DNA of 64,000 nucleotides from Theobroma cacao (Eukaryota > Streptophyta > Magnoliopsida > Malvales > Malvaceae). Shown piece by piece: positions 12,901 to 23,544 of this stretch (the stretch's first letter is position 1; each line of letters starts with the position of its first letter). A program made the translations under genes and the position numbers. The notes beneath the pieces were generated by a model, which saw only the letters and a list, made by a program, of their open reading frames with translations, made no database searches and was not told the origin of the DNA. The stretch covers positions 1,285,659-1,349,658 of the forward strand of contig NC_030856.1 in the NCBI RefSeq assembly GCF_000208745.1. The letters run 5' to 3'.

Positions 12901-15674
12901 TTTGCAACATTTCTGCAGACAACAGGTATTTAATTCTAATTACTTGTTTTGACTTTGTTTTTTAAAAGATTTGAAAACTGCACTTGTTTTATCAAAGGTC
13001 ATTATTTGAGTGAAGCTCATTGTTTTTGACTGCAGAAATAGTGGTGAAGTACTGAGCACTCTCAGATTTGGGCAACGAATTAAATCCATAAGAAATGAGC
13101 CAGTAATAAATGAAATATCCGAAGATGATGTCAATGGCTTGAGTGATCAGATTCGACAACTGAAGGTAGAAAATTTTGTGCCAAGAGTTACCATTTTTAA
13201 CTGCATCTTGCATCTACTCATGACCTGACTTGCTGTTATCATGGTGATTACAGGAAGAGCTTATAAGAGCAAAGTCTGATGTATACAGTTCAGTTGGGAG
13301 TAAAAGTGGATATTTTATAGGGCGAAGTGCACGCAATAGCTTGAACCAATTGAGAGTAAGTCTTAACCGTTCTTTGCTCCTACCACACATGGATAACAAT
13401 TATGAAGAAGAGCTCAATATTGGTGAGGAAGATGTAAAGGAACTACGTCAGCAGCTAGATTATTTACATAGCTCGGGTGAAACAAACTTAAGAGATCCAT
13501 CTGAGAAGAGAGGTTCCATTCAATCTTCTTCTGTAGAAGAATGTTGTGAGACAGACTTGCTGAGTGAAGATGACATTCATTGCCCAGAAGAAACTGGGAT
13601 AGAAGAACTTGATGGGGAAGAACCTCAGAAGGAACTTCCTCCTAAGGACATTCTAGCATCAGCTGATGACCTTTCAATTACAACAAAACCCTTGAAGGCT
13701 GTTGATCCTTCAATCAGAAATAGCCTCTCCATCAGCTCATGCCATCGGTCTTCAGTCCTCCAAGAGCCTACTTTGTCAGAGTCTCCAAAAATTGGAAATA
13801 ATTTAAGGAAAAGCATGGCCGTCCCATCAGCACTTTTGGCCAGTCAGAACAATGTGTCAGAGAGTTCGGAGTCAGAACAATGTATACGAGAGTCACTCAA
13901 ACATAATGAGCACATCAGATCCTCCTTACGTTCAAGCAAGATATTTCCAGGACCTACAGAATCTTTGGCTGCTAGCCTTCAAAGAGGCTTGGAGATTATA
14001 GATTATCACCAGAGTAGTTCAGCTTCCAACAGATCTTCAGTTGCCTTCTCTTTCGAACACTTGATGCTGAAACCTTGTCCAGAAGCAGACAAGGCCAATG
14101 CATCTGTTCAAACATTACCAGAACCTTCTTCAGATGGTTCTTCTACTCCCTTGCTTTGTTCATCGTGTCAACAAAAGTTTGACAATAACCCTAATGGGGT
14201 TCAGGATAGCTTGAAGACGTGGATTGTAGCAGTTGATAATCAACAGACAGATGGCGATACCACAGTATGTTTAGACTTGCTCTTTTTTAAGGGAACATCT
14301 TCTCCTTTATGTGTTCCTTGTTCTATACTCATATGTTTTGTTGCTTCTATTTCAGGCTGAGGCAAATGATTTGGCAAAAGCCACTGAAAGAGAGAAGGAG
14401 CTTGAAAGTGTCTGTAAGGAGCAAGCGGCCAAAATTGAGCAGTTAAATAATCTGGTAATAATTTTATTCACCTCTTTAAAATTATATTTCATGAAGATTC
14501 CTGAAACTTGGATTACATTGACAGTCTGACCTTCTACAGGTAGAGCAATACAAACATAAGGGAGAAAATTCTGCCATTGAACATGGTCCTGAGTCTCTGA
14601 AGAATGAAATAATACCATTTGAGCAGTCCAACAATGATGAAAATGGGAACGAATATTGTGATATGAATGAGAAGGAAGCACTTCTTCAGGAAACCCAAAC
14701 ATTAACGAGCAAATTGCAGTCATCTACTGCTGCATCTCCAAACAGATCTTCTGAAAAGCTGAGATCATCTTTGTTGTCACGTTCCATTCAATTGCGAAAA
14801 AGTGTAGACTGTCGTGATAACAGCGATGAAGAACTTGAGAGGGAAAGGCAGAGATGGATGGAAATGGAAAGTGATTGGATATCATTGACTGATGAGCTCA
14901 GGATGGACCTTGAATCCAACCGCTGCCGTGCAGAGAAAGTAGAGATGGAACTGAAATTAGAGAAGAAGTGCACTGAGGAGTTGGATGATGCTCTTAGCAG
15001 AGCTGTCCTTGGGCATGCTAGAATGGTTGAACACTATGCCGACTTACAAGAAAAGTATAATGATCTGGTTGCAAAGCACCGGGCAATAATGGAAGGGATA
15101 GCAGAGGTTAAGAAGGCAGCAGCAAAGGCAGGAGCCAAAGGTCACGGCACACGTTTTGCCAAATCCCTGGCTGCTGAGCTTTCAGCTCTTAGAGTTGAGA
15201 GGGAGAGGGAGAAAAAACTCCTGAAAAAGGAGAACAAAAGTCTCAGAATCCAGCTTAGAGACACAGCAGAAGCTGTTCATGCTGCTGGAGAACTCCTTGT
15301 TAGGCTCAGGGAAGCTGAGCAAGCTGCCTCAGTTGCAGAGGTAACATCAACATCAACTTGACTGAAAAATTCACTTTTTACTGATAAAAAAATGGCTTTG
15401 TTGATTATTCTTTTACCTTTGCCCCTTGCAGGAGAACTTCACTAATGTCCAACAAGAGAATGAAAAGTTAAAGAAACAAGTGGAGAAGCTCAAAAGAAAA
15501 CACAAGATGGAGATGATCACCATGAAGCAGTACCTTGCAGAGAGCAGACTGCCAGAATCTGCACTGAAGCCACTATATCATGAGGATTCAGAATCTGCAC
15601 ACAACAGCTCAATCCCAGATGATGATCAGGCTTGGAGAGCAGAGTTTGGAGCAATTTACCAAGAGCATTACTGA
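9972..15674 (+). CDS. KIN-12-type kinesin with N-terminal motor and C-terminal coiled coil
   Basis: Sixteen exons join in phase to 1190 residues: 9972-10256, 10343-10405, 10580-10717, 10809-10892, 11404-11529, 11626-11685, 11774-11827, 11911-12003, 12158-12253, 12485-12633, 12785-12925, 13036-13165, 13254-14264, 14356-14454, 14540-15340, 15432-15674. The motor domain spans about 117-460, with VVVRIRPI (117-124), P-loop GQTGSGKS (189-196), switch I NSKSSRSH (314-321), switch II DLAGLDR (352-358) and a neck reading [16 protein letters not shown], a KIN-12 signature. A Ser-rich linker and long Glu/Lys-rich coiled coils (about 810-1190) follow. KIN-12 kinesins are plus-end motors that organise the phragmoplast and division plane. 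Oddities: P-loop Ser for the usual Thr, LD for SE in switch II, and PYQGSCLTR where most kinesins have YRDSKLTR, so motor activity may be reduced. It is most like the divergent KIN-12F group. The Arabidopsis positional counterpart is probably At5g55520 (from memory). Confidence 0.9.
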
Positions 15675-15913
15675 TTCAGAGGCAGCCTAAGACAATCAAA
15701 GAGACCCTCCTTGGGTCAAAATGAAATACTATATATACTACTATTCCTATTCTATGATAGTACTATATATACTACCATGTGTGCATTGCATTTCTTGTAA
15801 TGTTCCTTGAACTATCATTCTTTCGGGTATAATAATAGAAATTTCGGTTGAAACTTCCTCTATCTCGTACTCTCTACTGACCTTAATCATTCCTTTCCCT
15901 TATAAGTGAACAA

Positions 15914-16136
15914 ATTTAAACTTGAAATTTTTTAAATTAGTTAATTTTTATATTTAAAAAATACTCGAGTATTAATATTGTAATCGCTCGTTATCTTAGG
16001 GGCGAACATATGAAATTTTATCGTATAAATTGATTTCATGTCTAAAAGATATTCGAGCATTAGTACCTTAATTAAAAATATTTAAATTTGAAATCTCTTT
16101 AAATTAGTTAATTTTTGTGTTTAAAAGACACCCGAT
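15914..16136. repeat. Three-copy degenerate AT-rich repeat between the kinesin and PRAT genes
   Basis: The motif TTTAAATTAGTTAATTTTT plus a following TTTAAAA-GA-ACYCGA stretch occurs near 15930-15970 and again near 16100-16135. A partial copy (TGTCTAAAAGATATTCGAGC) lies at about 16038-16058. The rest of 15675-16299 is the kinesin 3'UTR and the start of the PRAT promoter; I see no gene in it. Confidence 0.5.
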
Positions 16137-16299
16137 AATTAAAATTTAAGACTCAAATTTAGAAATTTTGATTTGGGATAAAAAAAACAAAAGATTTATA
16201 TAGAAAAAACCTATGAAATAAAGAAGAGGAAAAAACGACGTCGTGTGCAGATAGCCAAAACTTGATATCGGTGCTCTTTCCAAAGCCAGCGATAGCACG

Positions 16300-16325
16300 A
16301 AGAGAGAGAGAGAGAGAGAGAGAGA
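16300..16325 (+). repeat. GA microsatellite in the PRAT gene leader
   Basis: A GA run of 26 bases ends 19 bases before the ATG at 16345, so it lies in the 5'UTR. Confidence 0.8.
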
Positions 16326-16344
16326 AGCAGATTTTTGGACAAAA

Positions 16345-18348
16345 ATGGCTTCTTTGGATTCTTCCAACTCTTCCACTGAAACTGATCTTGAAACAAACCC
16401 TAATCCCAACCCTAATTCTAGTTCCTCCAAAGCTATAATCCCAACTCCTTCCAATTCTAATTCCCCTGCCGTATGCCTCTTCCAATTCGCGGGAGACTCC
16501 GCCGCCGGTGCCTTCATGGGCTCCATCTTCGGCTATGGTATCTTTTTCTCTTTTCTTTTGCAAGAGCTTGATGCCCCATTTAATTTTTTTAAAAAAAAGG
16601 TAGTCTTTTTCTCTTTATGGGTTTTCTTTGTATGTTTGTTAAAGAACAAATTTTTGGGAATTTTTCATTCTATTTTTTGGTGTTTTTCTTTTTGGTTTAC
16701 TTTTCTGAGGTCTTTAGAGGTGTAGAAGAAATGGGGTATTTGGGAATTTTGAATTTGGTTTTGTTATGGTAATTGGAATTTTGTGCTCTATCTGAAAGTG
16801 GTAGAATAATGAATAACGTGCTTATGTAATAATGTTAGTAGTTGAGTGGATAAGATATTCATAATGTTGAACAATGGATTTTTCAGCATCTCAAATTGTA
16901 ATTTAGATTGAATAATTTCCTTTGGATAGTGGTGACTTAGGATTCTTTTTCTTACCTATTTACAAGATTGACAAATTTCTTTCTGATAACTTTGGACCTT
17001 ATGTGAGATGGACCTGTCACATATGAGAGCTTGTGCTCTAATTCATGAAGACATGTGGAATGTTTCGAATGCATAAGACTTTCAAGTTCTTGATTTTTGT
17101 AATTGCATGCATCTTTAAGGTTGTAGTGATATGTTAAGGATGTACTATTAGATGTGTTTTGTAAGAAAATGAGCATGCATCAATGACTTTGAAATCAGTG
17201 ATTTTTCATTTTGCATCTGAATCTATTAGAGAAGGACTTTGCTATTATTTCCTTAGGCTGTTGCTTCTATCAGAATACTTCTGTGTAAATGTAAAGATTG
17301 GGTGATATGACATGTTATTCTCATTGATGCTCCAGAAAATGAGGGAAGCTAAAGTGAGTTTAGTCCTTGGGACATTTGAGAAGTAGGATTGTATTCTTTC
17401 TTTCAGTTTCTAGGTTGCTGTAAAATGCATGTTCAATACCCTGAATTTTATTCCTTTTAGTGGCACTTCAGTGTTAGGGCTTAATCTCTAGTCCCTAAGC
17501 AATCTTTTGGGCGGGATATTCTACTAGTCTATCTTATCTTGGACTCTTAATTAACATTTTGTCGTGGTTAATTTGTCTGCTAGAAATTAGTTCTATACTT
17601 GGGAGATGACCTTTCTTTAATTTTCCCTTTCTGCATTTGTCTCAGGTTCAGGATTGATTAAAAAGAAAGGCTTTAAAGGATCCTTTGTGGAGGCAGGATC
17701 TTATGCCAAGGTATGAGATTCTCATGATTCCAGAATAATGTGATTAACTTGTAGTTTTTCCCCCTTGAGTGAATAAATCTAAGGTCTCTTATATATTTGC
17801 CCTTTATAGACATTTGCAGTACTGTCAGGAGTACACAGTTTGGTTGTTTGCTTTTTGAAGAGGCTGCGGGGAAAAGATGATGGTATGCCTTGTATAAAAT
17901 AGAGTAACACCGCTTTTTTGTGCTTGGCATGTTGATATACAATAATGCTGTCTTTTCTCTGCAGTTATTAATGCTGGTGTAGCTGGATGTTGCACTGGAC
18001 TTGCTCTAAGTTTCCCTGGTATGAGAATCTCAAGGTTCATTTGCTTGCTATAAAGTACAGGTTTCAGTTTGAACCCTATTTTCTTGAAATGGTTATGCTT
18101 ATGCAGGCGCACCCCAGGCACTTCTACAGAGCTGTCTCACATTTGGGGCATTCTCCTTTATCATTGAAGGGCTTAACAAGCAGCAACCAGCACTGGCACA
18201 TTCCTTTTCTGTGAGAAACAAGAGCGGGCCTCGTCCTATGGCACTCCCTCTTTCACTCCCGCTCCCCGATGAGCTGAAAGGAGCTTTTTCTTCTTTCTGC
18301 AACTCCTTAGTAAAACCGAATAAAGGCAGGTTTCCTCCGGCTAACTGA
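16345..18348 (+). CDS. PRAT family (Tim17/Tim22/Tim23) envelope or inner-membrane protein, HP20/HP22-like
   Basis: Five exons (16345-16537, 17646-17710, 17810-17882, 17965-18018, 18107-18348) join in phase to 208 residues. An N-terminal low-complexity Ser/Asn/Pro segment (1-45) precedes [20 protein letters not shown]. Four Gly/Ala-rich hydrophobic segments follow, typical of the PRAT fold: the [11 protein letters not shown] region, [30 protein letters not shown] and [13 protein letters not shown]. The C-terminus is hydrophilic and ends with GRFPPAN. Members act as preprotein or amino-acid translocators in mitochondria or plastids. The Asn/Ser-rich N-terminus, the size and the position recall Arabidopsis HP22/HP20 of the chloroplast inner envelope (At5g55510/At4g26670, from memory). 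Organelle and cargo are inference. A GA microsatellite sits directly upstream of the start. Confidence 0.88.
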
Positions 18349-19237
18349 TGGTGGGCCATTTTTACTTCTGTTATTTGTAGATTGTTGCAAGTGGTTAGTG
18401 GTGAGGATGTAAACTTAAAGTTTAGTTGAGATTTTGAAGCTTTTTGCAGGCAGAAATATGAAATTGTTTCTTATGTTGCATTCCATTCTCAGTTCTTGAT
18501 TCAATTATATGTTCTGGTTAAATTATATAGGTAGGTTGAGTACACCATTGGAGGCATTTCCTTATATCCCAGAAGCAAATGGCCATTGAAATGTTCAATC
18601 AAGGACTAATGATTTTGAATGTTAACTTTAGTAATAGTTGAATATCATTATTTTATAAAAAATAAAATTAATTTTTTCACATTTTGTTTATAATTATCAT
18701 TAATTCATACTTGGAAAAAAATTTTGACAATGTAGATGCTAATTAATGTGAAAATTCTTATTCTGAAATATGGGTATTTAATCAAAAAATAAATTAAGAG
18801 AAATTTTAACTATTCATTTGCTGTAATATAAATTTAGCGAGTAGACCAGAAATTTTGATCTTTCGAGGAAAAATCTCCATTTTCAATGTATAGGAAAGGG
18901 TAGTGGTGATCTCATATCTGGTCTGATATGGCAAACATCCTACGTTAATAGTCTTACAAAAAGTGATTCATTCCCATCAGTTGGTCTGTTATATTTTACA
19001 AGAAATTCCAAAACTTTCCTTGTTTGAACCCCAAATCATTGGGTTACTTAATGCACCACATTAAAGAGTTGTTTATATAAACCAAAACTGCTACTCATCC
19101 TCTTCCCACAGAAGCTTGTTTTCAACTATCATTCCATCCATATCTTATCAAGGAAACCTCCCTTTGTTCCTTTCAGTTTCATTGCAAGAATCATTCAAGT
19201 TTGAAAGATTTCATTAGCACTAGAAAACCCACTTTCA
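18349..19237. other. Intergenic: PRAT 3'UTR and promoter of the first HMA gene
   Basis: AT-rich, with no convincing ORF. A TATA-like TTATATAA at about 19071-19078 lies about 160 bases before the first HMA start codon at 19238. Confidence 0.4.
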
Positions 19238-19741
19238 ATGGACTCAGGATCCTCTTCATACACAGTTATATCAGATCTTTTTTCTTTCATTTTTTTCTCT
19301 TGTAAGTGTTTAGGACTAGTTGTTTATGTCTTTTTTTTGGTTTGATTGCAGACTTTCATCCTTAGAGTGGATACTCAGACTCCAGGTTGGGAGAAGTCCA
19401 TGATCAAAGTTTTGAAGGGAATTCCAGGTGCCACTTTCTCCATTGATGCAAATGGTTTGGCTCGTGTTTCTGGTAACATAGACCCTGGCAAAACTCTCAA
19501 GCTGCTAGCGAAAGCAGGGAAACATGCTCAAATGTACTGGATTGACTCTGGAACCCATCAACCTGCTTCAGAAAAGAGAGATCATCACCATCATTTTGAT
19601 GATCCCCATGGAAGATATTGGCAAGCTAACCATCGGTACTACCAGCCTTATCCATTTCCACCTCCTCAGTATCTTCCCCCGCCGCCTCCAATGCTGCCGG
19701 AACACTTTTATGCCAGAGAATCTCAGTGCATGATTATGTGA
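19238..19741 (+). CDS. HMA-domain isoprenylation-motif protein A (HIPP-like, CxxC lost)
   Basis: Two exons (19238-19264, 19352-19741) give 138 residues. A nine-residue first exon (MDSGSSSYT) leads into one HMA-like beta-alpha-beta fold (about 10-75): FILRVDTQTPGW, then MIKVLKGIPGATFSIDA, a LARVSGNIDPGKTLKLL half and YWIDSG. A His-, Tyr- and Pro-rich tail (about 80-130) follows. The end CMIM fits a CaaX prenylation box, which would anchor the protein to membranes. The metal-binding CxxC of true HMA domains is absent; DTQTPGW takes its place. Unlike its three neighbours, this gene has no second intron (the join AAG-GGA-ATT-CCA-GGT is continuous). The donor after exon 1 (ACA/GTTATA) is weak but keeps phase and matches the neighbours' layout. 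The ligand is unknown: HIPP-family relatives bind metals or act in stress signalling, but copper/zinc binding through CxxC cannot apply here. Confidence 0.8.
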
Positions 19742-20841
19742 ATAATTTTCAGACCAAGTCATGCTTGACTTGTTTTACAAGTTCATTAGGATTTTGTTCA
19801 CTTTCCATCTGGTACTTATTATTAGAAGTACTTGAATCCTTGGTGGAGATTTTTTCAACTTCACCATTGGAAATGGAAATAGAGTATTGTTTCTTTTCAT
19901 GATTTAATGAAATGAATAATATGAAGTTCTTACATGTTACCCTCAAGTGTCTCTTAAAGGCAATTTTCCTGCTAACTCAACGCATTCTTAAGAATTTTCT
20001 CGTTTATCACTGAACAATCTACATGTCAGAATTGCATACATCTGACAAATTATCATCTCTGCTATACTTGCTTGAGTTAATTCTAGAGATCAATCAAGAT
20101 CATTTTAGTCTCAACCAACATTGAGTTTTGTGTGTCTTCAACTGACAGAACTTCTGATATTTCCTGTCAACATAACAGAGTTTCTAAACATGTCCGAAAC
20201 TTCCTGTAAACATGATAGAATCTCTGAACCCTGATTTTCAGTGCTGAGCACAAAGAACAAGTTTAATTAGCAACTTTCAGGAATCCTTGATTCTAGCCTT
20301 TTTATCAGTGGTGAAACCTAACATTTATTACTACAGAAAGTTTTCATTGCTACAATTTGAAAAAGATGGAGTTGATTGTGTAAAACCGCCACATCCCAGA
20401 GTCATAAAATGAAAGAACAAAGTGAATTAAGGCATCTCAGAGAAAATCTCTCTAAGATTTGAGAAAGGGAGGCTGTTTAATCTTGAAACCGTTGAACGTT
20501 GAAACAGTTAAAACACTCTATAAACTAAACTAGGAAACTCCTCTTTTTTAGCCTGGTGGGAAGCATCAGAAGAAAATCATATATCCTAAAGCTCTTTCCT
20601 TACTTATAATCATAGATATCACAATTAATTGACATTAATAACTTATTAAATCATTGATTAAAAAAGGTTAAAACCTTAATTCATGATTACTGCTAAATCA
20701 GTTATAATAACTTCAGTTTGTTTCTCTTTTATAAGCAGTTGAGCCTGAGTAACCATCAAGAAAATCTTGTATTCTGCTAAGAAACACAGAAAAAAAATTT
20801 GGTAGCATTATTTTCAGTAGCAGTCTCTCTACTTCATCAAG
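19742..20841. other. Intergenic between HMA genes A and B
   Basis: AT-rich 3'UTR and promoter sequence without a gene. Around 20148-20230 a segment of about 40 bases (CTGATATTTCCTGTCAACAT) is followed by a diverged copy (CGAAACTTCCTGTAAACATG), a small imperfect duplication. Confidence 0.4.
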
Positions 20842-21455
20842 ATGTTTTCATCATCATCAGAACAATACTTGGTTAGTGATGTCTTCTTCTTTATTTATTC
20901 TTTTTCCTTTTTCTACTTTCACCAATCTTATGGCATTTGAACAATTATAATACAACTGAGGTTTGATTAATGATTCTTTCTAACGGCAATGCAGACTTGT
21001 GGTCTAAGAGTTAACCCCCAATCTCCTGAATGGTATAAAAGTCTGACCAAAGTTTTGAAGAAACTCAAAGGTGTTAATCCCTCTCCTCTATCTCGGGTGC
21101 TTGAATAAAAACACTAGTTTTCTTTTGTTTCCTCTAATGGATTGATTTTAATGCTTGTGTAGGAGCAACTTACACCATAGATGCAGAACAAGGTATGGCT
21201 CTTGTTTCTGGTAGAGCAAACTCAAACTCAATTCTGAAGAAGTTGAAGAAATCCGGTATGGATGTTGCCTGGATCAAGACCGGAAAGCCAAGTACTTATG
21301 GCAGCAGTGGATACTATGAAAGTCATCCATATCTTCATCACCCTTATCAGTATGGTCAGCAGCCTAGTTACCATTACAGCGGCTATTATGACCCCTATGG
21401 TCCTAATCCACCACATTTCGAACCTCATAGCTATTGGTCCACTCGCTACTATTAG
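20842..21455 (+). CDS. HMA-domain protein B (CxxC lost, no CaaX)
   Basis: Three exons (20842-20871, 20995-21070, 21163-21455) give 132 residues. Layout matches the cluster: a short first exon (MFSSSSEQYL), then TCGLRVNPQSPEWYKSLTKV, a phase-1 intron, then GATYTIDAEQGMALVSGRAN and LKKSGMDVAWIKTG. The HMA-like fold covers about 11-75. The usual DTxxPGW is diverged to NPQSPEW, the most altered of the set. The tail (78-132) is rich in Tyr, His, Pro and Gly. It ends STRYY, so there is no prenylation cysteine, unlike A, C and D; this copy would be soluble or anchored differently. All splice junctions use GT-AG. Function unknown; it may interact with prenylated paralogues (speculative). Confidence 0.8.
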
Positions 21456-22596
21456 AGCTGTTAATCATAGACAAATGATCGTTTTTTTTATCCATTTGTC
21501 TATGATTTCATTTTTCTTTGTTTCGATGAATGAATCCGTTTATTATAAGGATTCATATGGATGCAACTAGGTATTAATGATATGAGAAAAATCATAAAAT
21601 TTGGAAGATATATCTGAACTCTTATGTTCCTACTTGGTTTTCATTAAGAAGAAAGGGTCTTTCCGTTTCTTTTCTTCTTTCAGTTTATGTTGAAAGTATA
21701 TGGCTTGATATCTACTGTGGATGCTACAGCATCAGCTTTTCCTCTGTTCATGTATCTACTGCCATGAAATGCAGCAGTACTTGGATTCATTTGGAATTGT
21801 CACCAGAACAAATTGTTCCTGCTAAAGCCATAATTAAGATCTGTTTGAATACAATTGCAACCTTTGTTGATTGATGAATCTGTAGAATTGAAACTCTGAC
21901 AATAGTTCATTGTTTCTTTGGGGCATTCACCTGCTCAGCCATTAAAGATCTCACCCAAGGCTCATCAAAGAAATTCATTTCTTTGTTCAAGCTAGGACAT
22001 TGGAAAGTTGAATATATCTAAATCATACAAATATATGCAGTCACAAGCTAGAAGTCTAGAACCGAAAATCGAACTAATATAACTTATTATAAGCTTTTAT
22101 TGTTTTAGTACTTTTAAAACCATAACATAGCCAATCAGTCCAGAAGGCCTTTATAACAATTTGAAGCTTTACTGCATAAAAGGCCTCAATCTTGGATACC
22201 TATGATAGAATTTTTACGGGGAAAACAAAGGGTTGAAACTCTCCCAGGAATCAAGTTCTAAAACTTTCCAAATTTGCTAAGTTTTGGACATTCACAGAAA
22301 CTTTGTCTTTTATCAGTTTCTTGACTGCTAAGTTTTCCAACCATATTTGATGTATATCATACAAGTAATCATTCCTACAGCATAAAATATTCTTGATCAT
22401 TATTATATAAAGCAAAGAAAATGGAACGAAATAAGATCTTGGCTCTCAAAAGGCATTGATTTTCGGTACACTTACCTTATAATTGACACTAGTTTAGAGC
22501 TTCCTTAGAAAAAAAAGGTTTGACTTATACTAATTTCTTAAATCTTCACTTTTTGCCTAAAACTTGTTACATTCAAGAACAAGAGCCTTTCCATCA
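21456..22596. other. Intergenic between HMA genes B and C
   Basis: About 1.1 kb of AT-rich DNA with no gene, no second HMA relic and no clear repeat by eye. Confidence 0.4.
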
Positions 22597-23544
22597 ATGG
22601 CTGGAGAACCTGCAGGCATGGTAATTAGACTACTTCTGTATAGAATTTGTCTTTTTTTATCATTATTTTTGCCTTCAAACTTAATAACAGGAGCTCAAGA
22701 TTTTCTTGTAGACTTGTATTTTAGAGCTGGATACTGATATTCCTGGCTGGCACATAACAATGATTAAACTATTCAAGTCTATCCAAGGTTTTCCTCCCTT
22801 TTCTTCTTCTGGATTTCTGTTTATTTAGTTTCTTTCTTTAATGCCAATTTTAATTTTATTTTGTGGTTGTTAATCTTTTTCATCAGATGTATCATACACC
22901 ATTGATGCACAAGCAAAGTTAGCACATGTTTCTGGTAAGATTGACAAAGAGCTACTGCTAAAGTTGCTAGCAAAAGCCAAAACACATGCTCTTACTCATC
23001 AAATAAACTATGGGATTGATCTTCCCAAACCAGTATCAGAGCCTATCATGGTAACTAAACTACATATTTCTCTTCAGCTTCCATTTTCTTCTTCTGTGAA
23101 ATCCTTAAGAGTGCACAATTTCTTGCAGAAAAGTGTTTTGCTAGTGGATACTGATATTCCTGGTTGGCACAAGACAATGTGCCTACTATTCAAGTCTATG
23201 CAAGGTGTGTTTTCCCTTGTTGCTGCTTCATTTGATTTCATCTTTTTCTTTTTTCTTCTGTGCCAAATAAAATTTTGGATGCTGTAACTCTATCAGGTGT
23301 CACATTAAGGATTGATTCATTTACAAAGCAAGCTTATATTTCTGGAAAAGTCAGTCCTCAGCTACAGCTAAAGTTGCTAGCAAAAGCTGAAGCACAAGCA
23401 GCTCGACTTTGCTGGTTACAGTATGGATGTGAAACTGATCCATATGGAAGACCTGTCCATAAAGAATCTGAGGCTAATGACACCAGCAGCAGCAATCCAG
23501 CTCCCAGCTCGAAACCCAAATGTTCTTTTTGCTGTTTGATGTAA
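22597..23544 (+). CDS. Double HMA-domain protein C with CaaX box
   Basis: Five exons (22597-22620, 22712-22787, 22887-23050, 23129-23204, 23297-23544) give 195 residues. The protein holds two HMA-like domains in tandem, each coded by the same exon pair: a 76-base exon ending in phase 1, then a longer exon. Domain 1 (about 9-75) has LELDTDIPGWHITM and LFKSIQ; domain 2 (about 89-155) has LLVDTDIPGWHKTM and LFKSMQ. Both carry LLAKA after the second half. The near-identical DTDIPGWH segments imply a recent internal duplication of an exon pair. There is no CxxC in either domain. The C-terminus KCSFCCLM ends in a CaaX motif (CCLM) with extra cysteines that could also be palmitoylated. Likely a membrane-tethered scaffold or ligand-binding protein; substrate unknown. 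Confidence 0.82.
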
